Positions 20,716-31,005 are shown, counted from the stretch's first letter. The stretch: DNA of 40,580 bases from Chara braunii (GCA_003427395.1 BFEA01000242.1:1796594-1837173), one strand, 5' to 3'. Made by a program: numbers and translations. Notes: generated from the letters alone by a model not told the origin.

Positions 20716-20978
20716 GAAAGAGCGCGTGTATTGAATCTTGGTGTTTTTTTTCTTTTTATCGTTTGTTTATGTTCTTTTTTTCCTTGTCTTGTTTGTCGTT
20801 GTGTCCATGATCCAGTTTCTTCAGGGTGATTCCACATTTCTCGTTTGACTCGCTTCATCTCTTTGCCACTGATGCGTTTGTCATACATACTTCACGTCCG
20901 CTAGGGCCGCGGGTAGCATTATGTCACGCCAACAGGGCAAGGCTCCTATGAAGCATTCTTCGGCCACGTGGCACCAAA

Positions 20979-23900
20979 ATGGGACACAACACGAAGACGT
21001 TCAACTCACCATTCAAGGCCGATCCTATAATCGACAGGACACAGGATGACCCTATATGCAATTTCATTGCACGTGGCCGCTATCTGGATGCGTCCACAAC
21101 ATTAGGGAGGAGGAGCGACCGACACTGTTTATGCAGGTTGTGTGGCCGATCAATTTGCGGAAGCGCTAAAACTGCTAAGGAGCATTTTTCAAAAAGCAAG
21201 AAGTTTCGTTGCGAGGCGGACATTCCTGTGGTTTGGCATGCCATTTGGGCTAGGGACAGGTCGAAGTGTCTGAAGGACTTTGTTTTCACGATCGAGATTT
21301 TGCAGGTATTGAAACCCGACTATCCTAACTTTTAGTGGGCGCTGCTTCGATATCCCGAGGACTCTGTCCCACCCCCGCCATCGCATGGGAGTGGTGTGGC
21401 CCCCCCGAAGGTGGTGTCGTCAATCGTTGATGTTCGAGCCCTGATTCCACCCCGCGCGACAACGTTGTCGTTGACACTGCTTCGGCCACCACTTGCGCCT
21501 TCTTGACTTGTGGGCATTGGTCGCACGGGGTCAATACCTACAAGAGTGGGTCGGTCTGTGTCAGCGCATCAACCCCAACCGGTAAAGCAAGGGGTGCCAC
21601 AAACACTTCCACCTCAGGAGTTTGACGAGGGCAAAACACGTGCTTTAGTAGAGGGTGGCCAATTTGAGGAAGAACGCGGATACATCGGCTAGCTTGGCCC
21701 CTCTGCTTACTGCTGCCATGGCTTCACATGAGACACGTGGTGCTTCAGCGGTGGTGCCTCCCACAGGTCATCGCACGTCATCCGATTACGTTTGGTTGCC
21801 ACTGCCGCCATCGAGAGTTCAAGTTGACGCAACCAATGCCCTTCGGCAACCTACTACATGGTCCGAGCCTTTGCGTGAAATGCATGATATCCGTCAACCT
21901 GCTTCTGCTCCCGGAGATGGTGACGAGGCACTTCCTGCGGGTGCTGGTGTCGAGGTCCCCATTCCTGTGTCCGATTCCTTGCCCACCTCGACTCCAGTGA
22001 CTAACGCTTCTCCGACCCTTGCGGTTTGTGTCTCCGGATCATTAGATCCTTTATACCGATTGCGCGATCTTCTAGTCGCCCAGAGTGCGGCACCCAAGAC
22101 TTCGAGTGGATTGTTAGATGTTGGGATCCTTGGCAGCCGGGCCACACCAGGACGAGGCGGAAGCACCTATAGGCAACAAGTCGTCACGTATTACTACTCA
22201 AACCCAGATGAACATGCATGACACTTGCAGATCATGCAGTTCATTGTCGTGACGTTTAACTGCGTAAAGCTTGAAAGTTTCAAACGGATGTTCACGCTCA
22301 TCATTCCACATGTCGTTCTGGGGGCACCCACTCCCAAAGTTCCCTCATATCACATGCTTCGAACAATTCTTTTGGACGAGCTTGATGCTAGGGTCTAAAA
22401 GTGCATTAAGCCCGTCCTCGATTCATCGATAGATAGTGGTAGCACGATCATGACAGACGGATGGACCAACATCCGTGGTCACACGTTGTGCAACTACCTT
22501 GTCGGGACAGACAAAGGGGTAACGTATGTCGCTACAGATCTTATGCACAGAAGAAGGATGTCACTACCTTGGCGAAGGCATGGTTGAAGAGGGTACAGTC
22601 CATAAACGTTAAATTGAGCGATATCACTGCTTTCGTCACAGACTCCGCATGGGTCAACGTTGCGGTAATGGACGTCTTCCAGAAGGATGAGATTGTCAAA
22701 CACATCTCTTGGATTCCTTGCACTGCACACATGATGGACTTCATCATTGAGGACATTAAAGGAATTGATTGAATGGTCACCCGCATCGCGCAAGCGACGA
22801 TGGTGACAAGGTTCTTCAAGCGCCATAGCCATGCCCGAGAGGTTTTGAAGTTATTCACAACGAAGACTCTGTTGTTGCCAACAGAAACCCGCTTCGGAAC
22901 GAATGTGATCATGATCAGGAGGCTTCTAGACTTGGAATCCGAGCTCATGAAGGTAGCGGTGGACGGTCATTGGCGCTACACAGTTTGATCGACCACGAAG
23001 ATTCGGAACGACGCGGCAGAGGTCACTGCATGTGTTGGGTCATCTCCGTGATGGGAGGATTTGCGAGCGTTGTGCAAGTTGTTGGATCCCATCATGAACA
23101 TGTTGCAGATCGTAGACAGCGACACAAGGCAGATTAGAAAGATTTTGCTTCATTACAACTATATGATCGTCGCTTGTTTATTTGCCTGCGTTGACATTGA
23201 TTGGGAGCAGCAGGACGTTGTGCAGGAGGTGTTCGACAGACGGCGGACCATGTTCAGGACCCTCGCTCACACAGTTGCCATGATGTTGGATCCCGAGTTC
23301 AGAGACTCCACGCTGGTCGACGACACACAGATGCAGCAGGGACTGATCACCGCCTTGGTTCAGTTTGGCTACCCGGAGGGATCACAGCAGCACAAAGAGG
23401 TCCTCACTGGGATCGATAAGTTCCACACGAGGAAACCCCCTTTCGACGAGGCCAAGATGCAGCGAGCCCATGCGAGCTTCACTAAAGCAGCCAAGTTTTT
23501 GTCAACAAACAAGTTAGGTTTCCACATACTGCTTACTTCGCGTACATGATCATTCTCATTTGGTCGACCGCATCACCGTGCGAGAGGGCGTGGTCTCGTT
23601 GGAGTTCCATTCACTCCAAGTCACGCAACAGGTTGGAGGTTGTGTGGGTTGAGAGCTCGTGAGGCGCCACTGGAACCTCCGACTCTTGGACAAACCATCA
23701 TTGTCTGACGACACCCTAGCTGAGAGGCCCGATGTGTATGAGAAGCGGGTGCACTATTGGCAGCATGTGGAGGAGGAGTTGCCAGTCGACCAGCAACTCG
23801 TCACAGGCAGTGGGACGCTGGTCGGGTTCACGACGGGGACATGTTGCATGCGAAGGATAGGATGCACAACATTTCTCGCATGGTAGCCATTGGCGGAGTT

Positions 23901-24060
23901 GGACAGGAGGAGATGCAAGGGTGGTGGTCGTGGAGGTGGAGGGCGTGGAGGCCGTGGACGAGGTGGTCGACGAGGAACCACTTGTCGATCACATGCAAAC
24001 GAGGTCGTCCGCAAAGCCCGTCGTCGCTAGGAGAAGGATGACTTCTTGTACGAGCTTTTC
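20979..24060 (+). pseudogene. hAT transposase gene, broken
   Basis: A DNA transposase of the plant hAT type, read mostly in one frame from the ATG at 20979. Parts: a BED-like zinc finger CRLCGRSICGSAKTAKEHF...C (21120-21220); a Pro-rich linker (21340-22220); a DUF659 region with PSYHMLRTILLDELDARV and IMTDGWTNIRGHTLCNYLV (22340-22510); the hAT core FVTDSAWVNVAVMDVF and WIPCTAHMMDFIIEDI (22630-22765) and LLPTETRFGTNV (22873-22910); DPIMNMLQIVDSD and MLDPEFRDS (23085-23310); a C-terminal dimerisation stretch with SPCERAWSRWSSIHSKSRN (about 23575-23630) and HWNLRLLD; and an RGG-rich tail (23915-23970). Lesions include stops at 21333, 21507, after DELDARV and at 22770, and frame changes near 21655, 22225 and 23550. 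Terminal repeats and an 8-bp duplication were not found. Confidence 0.88.
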
Positions 24061-24062
24061 CA

Positions 24063-24646
24063 GTGATGACGATGCCAGTTGCGAGGGACGACGATGCGGA
24101 GGGAGCACACCGTTCGCCCCCCGACCGCGATAATGATGATGGGCCTGATGGCAATGGAGAGGGTATACAGTGGTCGCCGCCCGCCCACGATGATAGGGAT
24201 GGCGTTGAAGAGGGTGCACATCGTTCACCATCTGCCCACACTGATAGGCCTGGCGATGGAAAGGGTGCACACCGGTCGCCACCCCCAGGTGGCAGCATTG
24301 CCATGGACATTGACCGCGATGCACGGGATGATGGAGGTGGGGAGGAAACGACGACCGTGATGGCAACAGTGCTCCACGATCGGGTCATGGTGTTGTCGTG
24401 AAGCGCCGAAGACGGGGACTGAAGGAGATGGACACCATCGCCTCTCACGTGTGTAGACGTCAAGCTAGGGGTTTCGCCATCACACAACCCTGTGTCCTCG
24501 GCAATGAGAAGGTCGTCGTGTTTGAGGACTCCATGAGCGACAACGCAAATGAGGAGCTCATCGATACTGATGCCGCTGTTGCTCGCCCGCAAGGTGAACC
24601 GACAATTCTCCGGACGACAGTGGCATCCACGATTGAGGGGGCGTAG
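24063..24646 (+). other. Repetitive open stretch downstream of the hAT core
   Basis: An open frame (24063-24401) repeats a unit close to 23 codons, EGAHRSPPDRDNDDGPDGNG then EGIQWSPPAHDDRDGVEEGA and further variants. It probably extends the low-complexity tail of the hAT protein or is a fused repeat. A second frame (24398-24646) follows without a known motif. Confidence 0.45.
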
Positions 24647-24762
24647 ACTTTGGAGGACACCGGTCCGCGGGTGTATACTCAGACATCAGCGGATGCATTT
24701 GAGGAGGCGGGAAACGGGAGGCCGGATACTGATCTTGGGGATGAGGTAACCCCGCTGTTATG

Positions 24763-25040
24763 GACGATCGAGGGTCTATGCCCCCTCCCAACAGTGTTCG
24801 CAGGGAGGTTGACGGGATAATAAATAGTCCTTTCAGAGGTCGATGGGACAGGTGCGGCACCACCTGCATTGACAGCTGGCACCGTTGAGATGCGGTTCGC
24901 ACCGCCACCCACTGTTCTGAACGATCGAGGGTTTATGCCCCCTCCCAGCGGTGTCGTTCGCAGGGAGGTTGACGGGACGACCGATAGAGTCCTTTCATAG
25001 GCTGATGGGACAAATGTGGTTTGCACCGCACTATTTGCAT
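24763..25040. repeat. Direct repeat with 157-bp offset
   Basis: ACGATCGAGGGTCTATGCCC, then CCTCCCA, GTTCGCAGGGAGGTTGACGG and AGTCCTTTCA occur at 24764 and 24921. The 3' boundary of the hAT-related sequence probably lies near here. Confidence 0.7.
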
Positions 25041-25199
25041 TGACAGTCGACACTGTTGTCCCCCCCTGTGCGGACGACATGGAGGATAAAGAGGTTTCAC
25101 ACACCCCAGCAAGTGAGCATAGTGCAAACGGCGATGCCAGCCTTGCATGTGCGATGGGTGGTATTCCACTCACTGATGAGTTATTGGCCATGAATTCGG

Positions 25200-25830
25200 C
25201 ACTTGCGGAGCTCCCAAATCTTGATATCTCCAAATCTACCCATTGTGCCACAGCTGGGGAGAGCCCCTGTTCCCATTTCCCCGCTTTTTTTCTGATTGGG
25301 AGCACCAGGGTCTTACTATCTTCGCTTAGTGCTGCCTCATGGCGTCCCTTTTCCATTAGGTGGCGCAGTTTTGACCTGCGGGATGGCTCCTGGTCGTCCT
25401 TATCTCCTTCAGGGGGTACCTGGGATGTGGGCTCGTGTTGGGGCATCTCTGTGTTACCCAGGTCAGTTTGCTCTTGCTCCTCGCCGCGTGCTTGGTCCTT
25501 TTCCTTGTGGGCCTGTCCCCCAGGGGGGGGGGCTCTTGGTTGTTCTGTTGTGGAGGGGGGAGGAGTTGCCCCTGCACAATGTGCCACACCCGGTGCAGGG
25601 TTCCCTGCCAATTCGTGCCCGGGGGTAGCCCTTGCTCTAAGGCCTGCTTTAGGGTGTCGCTACTGTCCAACATGGTGAACAGGTGTACGTATGCATCGTC
25701 CCACCAGGATGTGGGGAGGTGTTGGTGTTGCGGGCGCAGATTGTCCAGAAGCCAGTCTGCCAGGCCCCTGATTTTTTCTTTTGTGCCTCCTTTAGCTAAG
25801 GGGAAGTCCTGCTGATCTGTTCCTGTGTCC
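25200..25830 (-). pseudogene. Unknown minus-strand coding remnant with a frameshift
   Basis: On the minus strand an open frame from about 25816 gives KEKIRGLADWLLDNLRPQ, WWDDAYVHLFTMLDSSDTL, KQALEQGLPPGTNW and LHRVWHIVQGQLLPP. It then meets a C9/G-type run near 25520-25530, after which another minus frame continues as a charged, Gln/Glu/Lys-rich stretch and then LRHLMEKGRHEAALSEDSKT and KAGKWEQGLSPAVAQWVDLE to about 25210. Trp spacing and the ordered, non-repetitive composition suggest genuine protein ancestry. I do not recognise the family; a retroelement gag/ORF1 segment is one possibility. Confidence 0.42.
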
Positions 25831-25899
25831 GGAGCAGATTAATGTTCTCGTATTTTCTTTTTCTTTTCTTTCTTTTCTTTTTTCTCCTTTCTTTGCGTT

Positions 25900-26000
25900 T
25901 CTTTCAACAGCAGCTCCGGGAATTGAACGCCCGGTAGTCCTAGCCTTGGCACGGATCCGCCTACCGGTCAGATTTGACAGCTGGGCCAAGTACTGGTGGT
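25900..26000 (-). mobile_element. Single end of the TTAA-flanked family
   Basis: The plus strand ends GGGCCAAGTACTGGTGGT at 26000, directly followed by TTAA (26001-26004). Internally the minus strand reads AGCTGTCAAATCTGACCGG and GTGCCAAGGC, closest to the AGCTATTGAA / GCGCCAAG end type. No partner end was found to the left, so this is a truncated element. A chance tRNA B-box-like GTTCAATTCC is present, but no other SINE hallmark. Confidence 0.6.
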
Positions 26001-26200
26001 TTAAATTAGGGAACACGAATTCTGTTTTAGGGTTGGGAGTGGGATCATTGGTTTTGTAACCTTGGTTGGTGGAGCTTAGGGTTGTTTGATAATGGTGGTT
26101 TGGAGAGGGGGTAGATTAGGATTTGACTTTTGTTAAATTAGGGAACACGGATTTTGTTTTAGGGTTGGGATTGGGATCATCGGTTTCGTAATCTTGCGAG
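26001..26200. repeat. 132-bp direct repeat containing a filled and an empty TTAA site
   Basis: TTAAATTAGGGAACACG and the following roughly 60 bp (GTTTTAGGGTTGGGA, GGGATCAT) occur at 26001 and 26133. In the first copy the TTAA is the junction with the element end; in the second the sequence runs through uninterrupted, as TTTTGTTAAATTAGGG. Confidence 0.8.
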
Positions 26201-26204
26201 GCTG

Positions 26205-26651
26205 TGGTGAGGATAGGTTTGGCCGGGAGTGCCTTGCTTAGCCCGTTTAATGGACACCGGGCCCGTTTCCCGGCTATATGCATATGGAATTTTTCCTCGG
26301 AAAAAAAAGAAAAAAAAGACCATCCCTGCCTCTCATTTCAGTATTAGACCCAAAAAAAATAAAAAATAAAAAAAGGTTTCTTCAGCCTTCATATACTTGA
26401 GGGAGTGTGACTAGGAGCAGTTCCTGTGAGGTGCAAGTGTCAGGGCTGCTAAAAACAAAAAGGGCTGCTACTCTCCGTGCGTTATATCCCTAAGGCACCT
26501 GGGCACCCAAAGGCACAAATACGTGGAACCAAACGTCACAAATATTCGCAACTTTAGGTCCCGGCGTGAGTATGCCCTCACAGAACTCAGGGGAAAACAT
26601 TTGCAGGATGGGGTTTTACGCGAGCCCTCCAGCCTGCCTTCCGAGTACCCG
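26205..26651. other. No gene recognised
   Basis: Mixed sequence with A-runs near 26298-26318 and 26350-26373. No ORF with family features. Confidence 0.5.
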
Positions 26652-26748
26652 GGGCCAAGTCCCACTTACGCTGATCTTTCATTCTTGGCCGTCGATCTTC
26701 CTAATCTATGGTCGGAAATTGAGATTTCGGGTAAGTGGGACTTGGCCC
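26652..26748. mobile_element. 97-bp GGGCC-ended MITE
   Basis: The inverted ends GGGCCAAGTCCCACTTAC and GTAAGTGGGACTTGGCCC are perfect complements over 18 bp, flanked by the 3-bp direct repeat CCG (26649-26651, 26749-26751). No coding capacity. A 3-bp duplication and GGG-type tips fit the PIF/Harbinger group, though that superfamily normally prefers TTA or TAA. Confidence 0.75.
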
Positions 26749-26792
26749 CCGGACATTCACGTATCTATCCAAACAAGTCCACACAGGATATA

Positions 26793-26914
26793 GGGCCTCG
26801 CTGCACTACTCTCGAAATGTGCAAAACGAGAGTGAATCTTCGGCTAGAATATGGTAAGATGCACTGCCATGATTTTTGTCTTTTGTGCATGTTGAGAGTA
26901 CTGAAGCGAGGCCC
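26793..26914. mobile_element. 122-bp GGGCC-ended MITE
   Basis: Ends GGGCCTCGCTGCACTACTCTC and the complement of GGGCCTCGCTTCAGTACTCTC, flanked by ATA on both sides (26790-26792, 26915-26917). The body AAATGTGCAAAACGAGAGTG, then GGCTAGAA, matches the element at 30220-30343 and the hairpins inside the MULE. Confidence 0.82.
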
Positions 26915-27263
26915 ATAGCATCCGAGCTTGCCCAAACCCAGCGACTGAATTCATGAGCACTCCGAAAAGAGCTCATTTGTGCGATTTGTGCGACCTGTGT
27001 GACGAGGAGCCCGAAAACATAACCCATCCGCGACTTTTGGGTTATTGGTGAGGCTGCACAAATTTTCGTTTGCCATGCTTTTCAGTGGCCGTGTAACGAA
27101 GGCCATGGGTTCCCTACATGTATAGGTTGGCTGGGTCTTTTTTTGTTTCCCTTCCAGGAGCCTCGGTTTTGTCTTTTTCCCTCCCTGGATATGGAAGCCG
27201 AGATCTTTTTTGTTTTCTATCTTGGGGGGTGAGATCTCCCTTGCCAAGATTTCCCCTTCTATG

Positions 27264-27269
<6 letters not shown>

Positions 27270-27334
<65 letters not shown>
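27270..27334. repeat. T65 homopolymer
   Basis: A run of about 65 T; exact length is unreliable. The surrounding 26915-27732 holds no gene. The Lys-rich minus-strand ORF is made by the run. Confidence 0.9.
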
Positions 27335-27900
27335 CGGTTCTAATTCTTTGTTCTGATTCCCCATCGGATCATTTTTTTTCGGGAGGGGGGTGAGGGGGCC
27401 CACTTTTTTTACTAGTATCAGGTGCTTTTTTTTTTTTTTTTTCCCTGGACCATGGATTATAAGGATTGACGGATCCTTATCCCCAAGTGCAGGTAAGTGG
27501 AGACTCGACGCACGTTTCTTTGGAGACATGAATCTGTGCCTTCAGGCAACGCGTCTGTCAAGACAGGACTTGTGTCCCTATAATTAGTGTATGTTTGCTG
27601 CCTACGGTCTTCCCCCCCGAACACAACGCACCAACATTTTGGTTGCACCCGACCGGAAATATAGCTTGTATGCATTCGTTAGCAGGGTGTGTTAAATCCC
27701 TAAGGCATCGGACCCATTGGAAATCTAGCTATGGGTTTCACTGCACTACTCTCCACTCTCCGATTTCAGAGAATTTTTCATGGCTTCACTAACTATCTGA
27801 TTCCAATACCTGTCAGAAACCACCGTAGAAAAGCACTCTCTGTGGGCGAAGAGTGCCCAGCCTGCAAAATTCGCTAGTACGCAGATAGACCTTTGAGTAA

Positions 27901-29393
27901 GGGCATCGTTAGACACTCCTTACGATTTCCTCGAGCTACAAGGAAGGAAGTTTCCTTGTAGCTCTTAAGGAAATTTTTCTGCCCCGTTCCACATATCCTT
28001 GGGGACGACCACCGAGGACGTTTCCTTGTGGCCTGCCCGCGGTAGTTTTCATACGATTATGTGCGGCAGCGGGGGGGAGTGTCCATGGTCCAGCGTCCCG
28101 TGTCCGTGTGGAGACGGCGTGGTCCAGCGGCGCCTGGCGGGAGAAGGCAGGGCCAGGCAACGAAAAACAGAATAAAAAGTAGGGGACCTCCATGTTGGAA
28201 ATTCGAAATTTGAAGTGCGGCTGCGGTGACGAGTATCGGCAGGTGGCGCGAGGACGGGGCACGGGCGAAACCGGCTTTTTGGCAGCGTCCCTCCCCGAGA
28301 AACGCAGCGCTGTGTGCACGTGCGCACAGTGGTAGCTCCCATCGCCATCGACACATGCCACTTTCGTTCAGCACAGTTTTCCGAGGAGAGCGACGCCAAC
28401 CCAAAGGGAGCAGCTTTGCGGAAGTGTCGTGGGGGCGACCATCCTCACAGCAGTGGAGACACGTCATTCATGTGGAAGTGTTGGTGATGGAGGGTGGCGG
28501 AGAGGTCGAGCGTGTGCTGTTGACTCCGCTGGAGAGGACGGTCGTGGCAGCAGCCGTGTCTGCCGTTGTCCTTCGTTGTCAGCAGGAGAGGGCGTTGGGA
28601 CAAATGAAGGCACAGCTCCGCGCACGAAGGAGAAGGATGCTGATGCAAGCTGCACATGACTGCCCTGAATACGTAGCGACTTCGGAGGCTGTGGTTCAGC
28701 TGTGTTATGCGTTGGGTTGCGGCGACATTCTGCGAGCGACGCCGAGGTGGTGGATGAAACGCAGGATGTGCGGGGCGTGGGAAGACCTTCGGCAATGCGA
28801 GAAGCAGCACACCGGACCACCAAAAGCAGCACAGCGATGAGGAGCAACAGAAGGAGCCTGTGGCAGAGGTCGGCCATGAACGACACGGTGGACAGGGCAG
28901 CAATGCCACGTCTGGAGAGCAGCAGAGGGAGCAGCATGGGGACCACCAGAAGCAGCGCAGCAGCGAAGAGTAGCAGGAGTCTGCGGTACAGGTCGGTCAC
29001 GACCATTGCGGATGTTCCTCGAGCATGGGAGACCGCATGACGCCGGTCGAAAACGACGACGCCACCAGATGGAGGCCCATCGCCAACGGTAACCGTTGGC
29101 AGGCCGTTGGGGGACTACGCAGACGTTGGAGGGCGGGGATGTCCGTACTAACACCATCGGACCACACCTGGACCACCCAAGAACCGAAACTCTTCATCGA
29201 AGCATGTCTTTGCCACTCCGTGAATCGCGGTTCCTTGATCTCCAAGGGACCTCGCGAGGTCCCTGGGGATAAGGAAATTTTGGCTGGGGCCACAAGGGTT
29301 TTCACATTTCTTTTTCAATTCCGTCCCCAAGGACAGGTGGAACTAGCACGTCCTTGTGGATTTCACGTCCCCGAGGAGTGTCTAACGACGCCC
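27901..29393 (+). mobile_element. PIF/Harbinger element, deletion derivative
   Basis: The inverted tips GGGCATCGTTAGACACTCCT and the complement GGGCGTCGTTAGACACTCCT are flanked by TAA on both sides (27898-27900, 29394-29396), the classical PIF/Harbinger target duplication. Subterminal sequence is also partly inverted (CTTGGGGACG and CCACAAGG-like blocks). It contains an N-terminal transposase fragment. At 1,493 bp it is too short for the usual two-gene autonomous element. Confidence 0.82.
28487..28840 (+). pseudogene. PIF/Harbinger transposase, N-terminal fragment
   Basis: The ORF has 117 codons from the ATG at 28487 (the open frame extends upstream to 28226). The end of the ORF, PRWWMKRRMCGAWEDLRQCE, matches the RRWWV+...G.WEDL..C. 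motif that precedes the DDE nuclease in plant Harbinger transposases. The upstream part is helical and basic (QMKAQLRARRRRMLMQ). The nuclease domain with its three acidic residues is absent. Instead a tandem repeat of 126 bp follows (GGACCACCA at 28814 and 28940). It is therefore non-functional, or at most a truncated protein. An internal deletion probably produced this derivative. Confidence 0.68.
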
Positions 29394-29707
29394 TAACTCA
29401 CCGTAGGACCTCAAATTTGGAGAGTGTGCCTGGAGTCTGGGCGGACCAAACGGGGATGATGCCGTGTCTTCATCTGCTGTCACGATGTTTGCTAGTGGAC
29501 TCAGGAATCGGAGAGTAGGAGAGTGGATCGTAAGTGCAGCGTGATTGAAAAAATCCTATTTCAGCGAGTTTGACAACCAACTCTCCGCCTACTATCCGAA
29601 TTTCCTGATAGTGGAGAGTAGAGAGTAGTGCAGCGAGACCCTACGTCTTCTTATCCCCAACTCTTGTAGGCAGGGTCCAGTTGCCATTTGCGGGAAAAAA
29701 AAAAAAA

Positions 29708-29717
29708 NNNNNNNNNN
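29708..29717. other. 10-N gap inside an A-run
   Basis: Ten N flanked by A-runs; a small gap of nominal length. Just downstream, GATTACACACCTGGCGG is tandemly repeated (29765 and 29792). Confidence 0.95.
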
Positions 29718-29840
29718 AAAAAGAAAGAAAAAAAGCGCACTGGGCCAGTTGGGAATCCAGACAGGGATTACACACCTGGCGGAGTGCACATGATTACACA
29801 CCTGGCGGCGTGCACATCCAGATGCATCCTAACAGTCTGA

Positions 29841-30005
29841 GGGCCTGGCCACACCACTCTCGAAATGAGAAACAAACGAATGCATCTTCCCGCCGAGGAG
29901 TGCAAGATGCATCTGTTACTATGAATAGCAATGGATGCATCTTACCACGTTCTGCGGCAAATGCATTCCTTCTGTTTTAATTTCCACGGTGGTGTGGGGA
30001 GGCCG
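29841..30005. mobile_element. 165-bp GGGCC-ended MITE
   Basis: Left GGGCCTGGCCACACCACTCTC; right complement CGGCCTCCCCACACCACCGTG. TGA lies on both sides (29838-29840, 30006-30008). The body contains a GATGCATC-rich imperfect palindrome. Confidence 0.7.
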
Positions 30006-30076
30006 TGAGGTGCACATCCAAATCCATGCTCACAGTCCAGGTGCAACCCAACCCTTGTGGTTGTATGCGACACATA

Positions 30077-30600
30077 GGGGCTCGCCACACAGGCTTTCGA
30101 ACGAAGGCATTTTTCGAAAGGTGTCAGACATTTTTCGAAAGTCTGCTTGTCGAAAGGAACCCCCCCCCCTCACCACACAGACTTCCGAAACACCCAGGCC
30201 TTTCGATATATGCACATTGGGGCCTGGCTCCACTGCTCACTACACGTGTAAAACGAGAGTCTGAATCTTTGCCTAGAACATGGAAAGATACTTCGCCATA
30301 ATTTTTGTCGTTTGTGCATGTCGAGAGTAGTGGAGCCAGGCCCTTGGAATCGCCCATTTTTTTATTTATTTTTTTGCCGACCGATCGACCGTTTCGAGTA
30401 GGCGTTCTCACAAGACCACTCAAGGTCTTTCGAGGAAATGGTCGTGACAGGCGGGCGGATCTCTCCTCTTCGAAATGACTTTCGACGCCGGCCTATCTGA
30501 CACCTTTCGAAACTTTTTCGAAAGAACTGGTTTCGAAAGGCTGTGTGGCGAAGACACGGCCTCGATTTTGCGCGTTTCGAAAGCCTGTGTGGCGAGCCCC
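30077..30600. mobile_element. 524-bp GGGCC-family foldback element
   Basis: Left GGGGCTCGCCACACAGGCTTTCGAA; the right is its complement over about 24 bp. ATA lies on both sides (30074-30076, 30601-30603). Multiple TTTCGAAA palindromic motifs fill the arms (30113, 30130, 30149, 30506, 30533 and others). A smaller element (30220-30343) has inserted into it. No coding content. Confidence 0.8.
30220..30343. mobile_element. 124-bp GGGCC-ended MITE nested in the 524-bp element
   Basis: GGGCCTGGCTCCACTGCTCAC and the complement GGGCCTGGCTCCACTACTCTC, flanked by TTG on both sides (30217-30219, 30344-30346). The body AAAACGAGAGTCTGAATC and TAGAACATGGAAAGATAC matches 26793-26914. Confidence 0.83.
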
Positions 30601-30603
30601 ATA

Positions 30604-31005
30604 GGGCCTCGCCACACCACAGTCGGAAGGCCAAAAAATTGGAGGGCTGTCAGAACAAATTCGACAGCCTCCATTCAACAGTTTGCCCCCCCTTCCCCAC
30701 ACAGCACTGTAGAGTGCACGCACTTGTGAAAGCAAGATGGAAAAAGACGAACGTGCCTGAGGGTACAACAAGCATCAGTCCATCCCGACCTTACCTCCCC
30801 TCACCAAATTTCGAAGCGCAGTCGACGGCGCAGCCGAGGAGTGTCGAAAGCATCGGAGTAGCAGGCTGGGGATTCAACAACTTTCGACAGGAGGTGTCGA
30901 GAAGCATTCTCCGACAACTTGCAAATTTTATTCCGACTTCGACAGCCTGTGTGGCGAAGAGGAACTGTTGAAAATCGCATTTTCGACAGTGGTGCGGCGA
31001 GGCCC
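30604..31005. mobile_element. 402-bp GGGCC-ended foldback element
   Basis: GGGCCTCGCCACACCACAGTCG and the complement GGGCCTCGCCGCACCACTGTCG, flanked by ATA (30601-30603, 31006-31008). The left ATA is shared with the right flank of the 524-bp element, so the two are back to back. The interior is TTCGACAG-rich. Confidence 0.8.

Larger units (their letters stand above)
27733..29641. mobile_element. GGGCC-family inverted-repeat element split by a Harbinger insertion
   Basis: The left end GGGTTTCACTGCACTACTCTC continues CACTCTCCGA; the right end, on the minus strand, is GGGTCTCGCTGCACTACTCTC followed by TACTCTCCA. They match each other and the tips of the 26793 element. Flanks are TAT (27730-27732) and TAC (29642-29644), an imperfect 3-bp duplication. 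Without the inner element (27901-29393 plus one TAA) it would be about 413 bp. Confidence 0.7.

Noticed and set aside
24679-25611. 310-codon minus-strand ORF as a single gene
   Set aside because: Its left half reads through the 157-bp direct repeat and hAT-flanking sequence. Only the right part, together with another frame, looks protein-like; reported as a remnant instead.
25900-26000. tRNA-derived SINE suggested by a B-box-like GTTCAATTCC and a TGGCCCAGCTG A-box-like start
   Set aside because: The same start sequence forms inverted ends with TTAA flanks elsewhere, and the tRNA-like B box is missing from the other copies, so a DNA-element end explains it better.
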